Assembly: GCA_007124345.1 (NCBI GenBank)
Contig: SLFH01000194.1
Span: forward strand, 1-29,373
Direction: 5' to 3'
From: Phycisphaerales bacterium
Lineage (GTDB): Bacteria; Planctomycetota; Phycisphaerae; Phycisphaerales; UBA1924
DNA length: 29,373 nucleotides
Numbering within the stretch: position 1 is the stretch's first letter; every line of letters starts with the position of its first letter. Position numbers and translations under genes: made by a program. The notes under the pieces are model-generated. The model worked only from the letters and a program-made list of their open reading frames with translations. It was not told the DNA's origin and made no database searches. Shown here one piece after another: positions 24,401-29,373 of this stretch.

Positions 24401-27334
24401 ATGACCCATCGCCGCGATCGGAGATCCGCCGGCCGGGAGGCTGGCAAGCACCGGCCCGCACCGCCCCGAAGGCGTCTGACACGCCGGGGCGTTGTCTCCG
24501 TGCTTTCCATGATGTTCCTCGTGCTCTTCGGCTCGCTCGTCGCAGCCATGGCCGTCGCCAGCCAGGGCAACACACGGGCCGCGGGCACCCACCTGCATGT
24601 CATGCGCGCCATGGGTGCAGCAGAGACCGGGCTGGCCATCGGCGCCCAACGACTCACCGAAGCCGCACAACGCTTCGTCGTCAGCTCCAGCGAAATGGAC
24701 GCGGACAATGTCTGGAAGCTCTGGACCGGAAACACCAGCGGGCTCGGCAACATCGAGATCCTCCCGCCCCCCAGCGGCCACCCCGAGGCCGCGAGCCCCT
24801 CCGGCGTCGCCGAGGCGATCGCGCTCATCCACGCCGCCGACCAGAACATTATCCTCCACGACGGCGTCTCCGCTCCCGTCATCACCTCCGCACCCGCAGG
24901 CACCGACCCCGCAGAGTTCAAGCTCGACGGCTGGGTCGTCACCCCCGTCATCGGCCTCGACCAAGTCACCTACACCAACGGCGAGCCCAGAACCGCAGGT
25001 TTTCAGATCATCTACGCGCCCCGCGCCAACGGCACCGATGTCCGCGTCATCTCGATCGGCTACGACTTCGGCTACCGGCGCCAGGGCCAGGCCCTCACCC
25101 GCGTCGTCTCCAAGGACTACCGAATCACCAAGCAGGTCCGCCACGCGATCGTCAGCCCGAACCGCGTGATGATCGGCAAGAATGTCAGCGTCACCGGAGA
25201 CCTCGGCATCTGGTTCGACGACATCAACTTCCCCAACGCCCAGCCCCTGCTCATGAAGAGCGACTTCTACGGCCTCGACCCCGTCCTCGACCAGAAGCTC
25301 GACGACTTCTACGAGGGCGTCGCCGAGTACGATGTCGACGGCGACAACAGACTCCGCGTCGCACACCCCATCGAACGCCTCGGCATCCCCGACAAGCACG
25401 GCGGCGACTACGGCGGCTCACCAGATCACAGCCCCTTCGCAGACGCCACCGGCGACGGCTATGTCGATGAGTTCGACATCTTCATCAACCACTTCGACCA
25501 GAACAACGACGGCATGGTCGCTCTCTCCGACCTCCTCCGCGCAGCCACGCCCAACGCCCACCTCTCGGCGGAGTTCGTCGCCGCCGACGGGTCGGAGATC
25601 GACAAAGACCTCGCCATCCTCATCGATTCGTTCAACCCAGACCGAAACCGCAACGGCGTCTGGGGATTCGACGACCTCGCCAACACCGGTTGGTGGGACC
25701 CCGTCAACGAACCCCACTTCGACACCGCCTCCGACGGCACCGTCAGAGACCAGGTCCTCGGCTATCGCGACGGCGTCCTCGACCGCCTCGACCGCTACGT
25801 CAAGCTCCAGGGATCCGTCAAGATCGGCGTCACACAGGCCCAGTGGAACAACGAGCACGGCGACTGGCGCAACTCGATCCGGGGCGCCATCCGCCCGGCC
25901 CCCGGCAACCCGCCGCTGGTCTTCGCCGCCGGCGAAGAAGAACTCCCCCGCGTCGACGCCGACACCTTCATCGACTCCGAGGACGGCCTGAAGGCCCAGG
26001 CCAACGGCCCGGACTTCTGGGAGCAGGTCGCCGACAACCTCGGCGTCTCCGTCGCAGACCTCGAGACCTATGTCGAGACCAAACCCCAGGGCTCCGCCTC
26101 GCCCCGCTACATCAGGCTCGACCCGGACACCACCGAAGACGGCCTGCCCGACAACTACATGGACGCCTACTTCGAGAAGATGCCCTTCAACGCCCCGGTC
26201 TTCGTCGACTGGTACTACCGCCCCGTCTTCGAGAACATGGTCTTCCGCAACACGCAGATCCCCAAGGGCCTCAACGCCCTCTTCGTGAACTGCGAGTTCA
26301 TCGGCGTCACCTGGGTCCGCACCCACACCAACAACACCCACCCGCACTGGTCGCTCTACGGACGCATGGGATTCGACAACGGCATCGGCAGGCCAGCCCC
26401 GGCCTTCAACCGCGATATCTACGGCTCCAATCCCGGCGAGACCGCCGACGACGCGCCGCCCATGCTCCCTCCGACCGCCGTCCCGCCCGAGGAGAACATC
26501 CTCCTCGCACGCCCAGCCCTCGACAAGGGCGACATCCTCCAGTCCGAGATCGCCTCCTACGCGCCCAGCGAGTACGACAGGCTCCCAGAGCCTCTCCTCA
26601 TCGACGGCAAGCGCTTCGTCGACACCAAGAAGCTCTCCAACAACCTCCGCTTCCACGACTGCCTCTTCGTCGGCTCGATCGTCAGCGACAAGCCGCAGGC
26701 ATTCACCCATGTCCGCAACAAGATCCAGTTCACCGGCAAGACCCGCTTCGCCAACGAGCACCCCGACCACCCCGGCGACCCCGACTTCAACCCCACAGTC
26801 CAAGCCCTGCAGGAGATCGTCAAGAGCTCGATGATGCTCCCGCACTACTCCGTCGATGTGGGCACCTTCAACAGCCCGCCCGAGCAGAATGTCCAGCTCA
26901 GAGGCGTCATCGTCGCGGGCATCCTCGATGTCAGGGGCAACGCAAACATCGAGGGCGCAATCCTCCTCACATTCCAGCCCCGCTACGGCGAGCCCCCCCT
27001 CGTCGATGTCTTCGGAAACCCCATCGGCAACCCCGGACTCTTCAACTGCACCATCGGTTACTTCGGACCCGAGGACGGCGACGAGGAATCCATCGACCCC
27101 CGCACACTCCCCAAGGTCGGCGGCGTCAAAATCGTCGGCTACGACACCACAGGCGACGGCCTCGCCGATGTCGGCCCCTTCGACGATCAGCCCGCCGGAT
27201 CCACGCCCGTCCCCTTCCACGGCTACGGACGCATCACCATCCGCTTCGATCCGCTCATGAGCATGCCCAACGGCATCATGCTCCCCCTCAGCGTCCGGCC
27301 GATCCCGCTCAGCTATAGGGAGGGCTCGCAGTGA
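24401..27334 (+). CDS. giant PilX/GspK-like pseudopilin with Asp-rich, putative calcium-binding loops
   Basis: A 977-residue protein, about three to five times the size of known PilX or GspK. A long basic leader ends at a probable prepilin site G30|V31 (RRGVVSVLSMMFLVLFGSL) with Leu, not Glu, at +5, as in GspK. A helix with GAAETGLAIGAQRL follows, typical of PilX N-termini. The body contains several DxxxDG loops resembling EF-hand/dockerin sites: Asp348 (DATGDGYVDEFD), Asp366 (DQNNDGMVALSD), Asp414 (DRNRNGVWGFDD), Asp576 (DTTEDGLPDNYMD) and Asp915 (DTTGDGLADVG). Gly-rich strand repeats (NVSVTGDLGIW; GILDVRGNANIEGAIL) suggest beta-helical parts. ATG 24401 has GGAG 6 bases upstream; a GTG at 24374 that overlaps the previous stop is the alternative. 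The gene after it starts in a 4-bp overlap. Placement suggests a pilus-tip or pseudopilus-tip component; the calcium role is inference. Confidence 0.85.
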   Translation: MTHRRDRRSAGREAGKHRPAPPRRRLTRRGVVSVLSMMFLVLFGSLVAAMAVASQGNTRAAGTHLHVMRAMGAAETGLAIGAQRLTEAAQRFVVSSSEMDADNVWKLWTGNTSGLGNIEILPPPSGHPEAASPSGVAEAIALIHAADQNIILHDGVSAPVITSAPAGTDPAEFKLDGWVVTPVIGLDQVTYTNGEPRTAGFQIIYAPRANGTDVRVISIGYDFGYRRQGQALTRVVSKDYRITKQVRHAIVSPNRVMIGKNVSVTGDLGIWFDDINFPNAQPLLMKSDFYGLDPVLDQKLDDFYEGVAEYDVDGDNRLRVAHPIERLGIPDKHGGDYGGSPDHSPFADATGDGYVDEFDIFINHFDQNNDGMVALSDLLRAATPNAHLSAEFVAADGSEIDKDLAILIDSFNPDRNRNGVWGFDDLANTGWWDPVNEPHFDTASDGTVRDQVLGYRDGVLDRLDRYVKLQGSVKIGVTQAQWNNEHGDWRNSIRGAIRPAPGNPPLVFAAGEEELPRVDADTFIDSEDGLKAQANGPDFWEQVADNLGVSVADLETYVETKPQGSASPRYIRLDPDTTEDGLPDNYMDAYFEKMPFNAPVFVDWYYRPVFENMVFRNTQIPKGLNALFVNCEFIGVTWVRTHTNNTHPHWSLYGRMGFDNGIGRPAPAFNRDIYGSNPGETADDAPPMLPPTAVPPEENILLARPALDKGDILQSEIASYAPSEYDRLPEPLLIDGKRFVDTKKLSNNLRFHDCLFVGSIVSDKPQAFTHVRNKIQFTGKTRFANEHPDHPGDPDFNPTVQALQEIVKSSMMLPHYSVDVGTFNSPPEQNVQLRGVIVAGILDVRGNANIEGAILLTFQPRYGEPPLVDVFGNPIGNPGLFNCTIGYFGPEDGDEESIDPRTLPKVGGVKIVGYDTTGDGLADVGPFDDQPAGSTPVPFHGYGRITIRFDPLMSMPNGIMLPLSVRPIPLSYREGSQ

Positions 27335-27945
27335 ATCACCGCCAACGCAGCCGCAGAACCACGCGCAGAGGCTTCAGCCTCATCGAGATGCTCGTCGCGC
27401 TCACCATCAGCGCCACACTGCTGACCGCGACCATGGTCGCCCTCGACACGAGCTTCAGAAGCTACAAAGTCACCTCCGAATCCGTCTCCACCCATGTTGT
27501 CGGGCGTCTGGTCATGCAGCGCCTGACCGCCCTCATCCGCACCGGCGAAAACTTCGGCCCCTTCCCAGTCAACCCGATCATCGACCCGCGCATCGAGTCG
27601 ACCGCCATCGAGTTCGAACTCATCCCAGACCCCTTCAGCAATGTGCGCCAGGTCTGGCGAATCGAACGCGTCGAAGCGCCCGGCCCCACCGGCCCCTTCG
27701 AACTCCAAGCCACCGTCGAGCAGTACGAGGGATCGACCCTCGTCGAGACCAGCACGCGCACGCTCGTGCGCCGCGTCGAGGACGCCATGTTCACCCTCGA
27801 ATACGATGTCGGCCCCCGCCTCACCCGCGCCACAATCGACCTGACCCTCCGCCCCGACGACACGCAGGCCGACAGCATGGTCGGCGAGCTCCGCGCCCCC
27901 TTCGTCCGCCTCGTCACCAGCATCGCCCCCCGACGCCTCGACTGA
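27331..27945 (+). CDS. prepilin-like protein, PilW/GspJ type
   Basis: A 204-residue minor pseudopilin. After an Arg-rich leader comes the prepilin peptidase site G14|F15 with the conserved Glu19 at +5 (RRGFSLIEMLVALTIS), then a hydrophobic helix and a soluble domain. The segment RLVMQRLTALIRTGENFG is typical of PilW/GspJ proteins, where a long helix leads to the globular part. The domain has no Cys. The GTG start at 27331 shares bases with the stop of the giant pseudopilin gene (GTGA, 4-bp overlap), and GGGAGG lies about 7 bases upstream. It is the last gene of the operon; the convergent nnrD-like gene ends 23 bp away. Confidence 0.88.
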   Translation: MNHRQRSRRTTRRGFSLIEMLVALTISATLLTATMVALDTSFRSYKVTSESVSTHVVGRLVMQRLTALIRTGENFGPFPVNPIIDPRIESTAIEFELIPDPFSNVRQVWRIERVEAPGPTGPFELQATVEQYEGSTLVETSTRTLVRRVEDAMFTLEYDVGPRLTRATIDLTLRPDDTQADSMVGELRAPFVRLVTSIAPRRLD

Positions 27946-27968
27946 CGCCTGGACTGACCGGCGGCCTG

Positions 27969-28940
27969 TCATTCAGCGTGATCGCGCAGCCCGCCGAGCG
28001 CCTCGGGCAGCAGGTCCGCCAGTTCGCGCGCCAGCAGCCCGCTCTCGACACCGCTGCGATCGGCCCAGAGCTCGCCCGCGACCGCGTGCGCCTGCACGCC
28101 GAGCCGCGCGACATCGAATAGGTCCAGCGGGCGCAAAGGATCGGCCGGCATCTTGGCCCGGATGTGCTCGGGCAGGCCGGGCATCGGCGGCGGCTGCAGG
28201 TACTGGCCCGCCAGTGCGGCGATCAGCCCCGTCAGCACATCGCCCGTGCCCGCCGTCGCCAAACACGGGTGCCCACGGTCGCAGACCCAGGTCCGCACCC
28301 CGTCGCTGACAACCGTCCCGAGCCCCTTGAGCACCACGACGCACCCCAGCCGCTGCGCCAGGCGTTCGGCCGCTTCGCTTCGCGAAGCGCCGTCCTCGGG
28401 CTTGACCCCGAGCCGCAACGCCGAGGCGAGGCGAGAGAACTCGCCGGGGTGGGGGGTCAGCACCGCGCGGGCCCTGAAGTCCCGGTGCAGCTCGGGCACC
28501 AGCGCCAGACAGTTGATCGCGTCGGCGTCGACGATCACCGGCGCGTGCTCCTGCTGCACCGCTCGGAGGCAGAGCGCGATCGCACCGATGTCGGTCCCCA
28601 GCCCCGGCCCGACCGCGATCGCGTCGCAGGTCTCGACGATCTCGTCAAACAGCTCGGCGGTTTCATGCGGGATCAGCGAGCCCGTGCCGTCGGTCGGCAG
28701 GGGCACGCCAGTGGCGGAGGGCTCGATCTGCACCGCCCCGGGCAGCACCGGCGAGGGCGCACAGATCCTGACCAGCCCCGCCCCGGCCCTGAAAGCGCCG
28801 CGGGCGACGAGCGCCGGCGCGCCGGGCATCCAGGCCTCGCCGCAGCGTCCGCCAAAGACCGCCACGCGCCCCGCGTCCCCCTTGTGCGCGTCGGGCGAGC
28901 GGGCGGGCAAGCGGGGGAGTTCGAGCGATTCAGCGTCCAC
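27969..28940 (-). CDS. nnrD: ADP/ATP-dependent NAD(P)H-hydrate dehydratase (NnrD / YjeF C-terminal domain)
   Basis: A metabolite-repair enzyme that dehydrates the damaged cofactors NADHX and NADPHX using ADP (bacterial type) or ATP. It belongs to the ribokinase-like fold. The ~323-residue protein has DAGRVAVFGGRCGEAWMPGA at the N-terminus, AIAVGPGLGTD, DADAIN, AVLTPHPGEFSRLA and the nucleotide/catalytic motif ATAGTGDVLTGLIAALAGQ. It lacks the N-terminal epimerase (NnrE) domain, so that activity must be encoded elsewhere. GTG 28940 is preferred (GGAG about 9 bases upstream; 11-bp overlap with the upstream gene). A TTG at 28976 would extend the overlap to 47 bp. It probably forms an operon with the transglutaminase-like gene. 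Confidence 0.93.
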   Translation of the reverse strand: MDAESLELPRLPARSPDAHKGDAGRVAVFGGRCGEAWMPGAPALVARGAFRAGAGLVRICAPSPVLPGAVQIEPSATGVPLPTDGTGSLIPHETAELFDEIVETCDAIAVGPGLGTDIGAIALCLRAVQQEHAPVIVDADAINCLALVPELHRDFRARAVLTPHPGEFSRLASALRLGVKPEDGASRSEAAERLAQRLGCVVVLKGLGTVVSDGVRTWVCDRGHPCLATAGTGDVLTGLIAALAGQYLQPPPMPGLPEHIRAKMPADPLRPLDLFDVARLGVQAHAVAGELWADRSGVESGLLARELADLLPEALGGLRDHAE

Positions 28941-29373
28941 GGTTCGCGTGCTCCACTCGTTCGACCACGATCTCAAGGCGGCCCATCAGAGGCACCAGCG
29001 CAACCATCGAGTTGGTCGGTTCGTCGTCGCGCAGGGTCGAGGTCGCCAGCGCGATGTGCGTGGCGTCGAAGATCGACCGCTCCGGCAGCGCCGGGTCGAG
29101 GTCCAGCCATCGCCGCTCGCCATCGATCTCGACTGCCGCCTGCACCCACATGTGGAACCCGAAGATGTCGTCAGAACCCGCGAAGCTGTCGGCGTAGATC
29201 AGCCCGCTGACGACCCGCGACGGCACCCCGTCCAGCCGCAAGAGCGCCGCCAGCAGCGCCGAGTGCTCCGTGCAGTCCCCGTGGCGCGTCCGCGCGACCT
29301 CAGAGGCCGTCGCAAAGCCGACACCCAGCGACTTGTCGGTGATGTAGCGGTAGACAAACCGGCGGAGCGCCTC
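28930..29373 (-). CDS. transglutaminase-like protein (5' end beyond the window)
   Basis: The C-terminal 147 residues of a transglutaminase-superfamily protein; the reading frame continues past the right edge. The catalytic triad is visible in order: Cys in RHGDCTEHSALLAALL (codon 29272-29274), His in IFGFHMWVQAAVE (codon 29152-29154), and Asp in RWLDLDPAL. Bacterial members usually act as proteases or amidases on peptides or proteins rather than as cross-linkers. Signal peptide and N-terminal domains cannot be assessed. Its stop overlaps the start of the NADHX dehydratase gene by 11 bp, suggesting co-expression but no obvious shared function. Confidence 0.88.
   Translation of the reverse strand, partial: EALRRFVYRYITDKSLGVGFATASEVARTRHGDCTEHSALLAALLRLDGVPSRVVSGLIYADSFAGSDDIFGFHMWVQAAVEIDGERRWLDLDPALPERSIFDATHIALATSTLRDDEPTNSMVALVPLMGRLEIVVERVEHANRGR

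Noticed and set aside
25418..27220. A minus-strand open frame of 600 codons, Gly/Val/Asp-rich, opposite the giant pseudopilin.
   Set aside because: It is the mirror of the pseudopilin gene's codon pattern, lies inside an operon with coupled starts, and shows no family signature.
1..29373. CRISPR arrays, tRNA or rRNA genes, insertion sequences and phage genes.
   Set aside because: No regularly spaced direct repeats, no cloverleaf with a T-arm signature in the short intergenic gaps, and no transposase or integrase motifs were found.

Overview
The window is a GC-rich stretch of bacterial chromosome with tightly packed genes, strong GC preference at third codon positions, and a mix of Shine-Dalgarno-led and apparently leaderless starts. 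Two bactofilin-type genes, a PurS-PurS-PurL fusion, and a type IV pilus/type II secretion-like operon with a very large pseudopilin suggest a planctomycete, most likely of the Phycisphaerae. That placement is inference from gene content and style; there is no rRNA or other taxonomic marker. I saw no tRNA, rRNA, CRISPR array, transposase or prophage gene.

Layout. 1-4.4 kb is metabolic: the end of an unidentified gene, the nucleotide-pool sanitiser RdgB (minus strand), then a plus-strand run of a PfkB sugar kinase, an ALDH7-type aldehyde dehydrogenase (alpha-aminoadipate semialdehyde type) and ribose-5-phosphate isomerase A, the last two overlapping. 4.4-11.0 kb is all minus strand: isocitrate dehydrogenase, an AAC(6')-like GNAT enzyme and a polytopic membrane protein form one run, and a TolC-like outer-membrane protein followed immediately by the tRNA t6A enzyme Sua5/YrdC forms another. 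11.2-15.1 kb is plus strand: a secreted SH3-like protein, a FIST-domain protein, a canonical bactofilin and a zinc-ribbon bactofilin. The last collides tail-to-tail with fumarylacetoacetase, overlapping it by 76 bp.

15.1-20.6 kb is minus strand: purL, then a conserved protein of unknown function, a striking 29-bp-stem palindromic element, then fumarylacetoacetase. At 20.6 kb purL and the RNase HI gene diverge from an 81-bp region in which each has a TACGAT hexamer 6-7 bases before its ATG, a likely pair of leaderless promoters. 21.3-27.9 kb is a pilus-type operon: the retraction ATPase PilT, the inner-membrane platform PilC, and three prepilin-like proteins (PilV/GspI-like, a 977-residue PilX/GspK-like protein with Asp-rich putative calcium loops, and PilW/GspJ-like). 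The final 1.4 kb (minus strand) holds an NAD(P)H-hydrate dehydratase and the truncated end of a transglutaminase-like protein.

The most distinctive content is the giant, probably calcium-binding pseudopilin in a set that looks like a pilus tip or minor-pilin complex. After it come the zinc-ribbon bactofilin, the PurS-PurS-PurL architecture, the predicted NAD preference of the isocitrate dehydrogenase, the palindromic element and the back-to-back leaderless promoters. Nothing here is clearly a new defence or mobile system.
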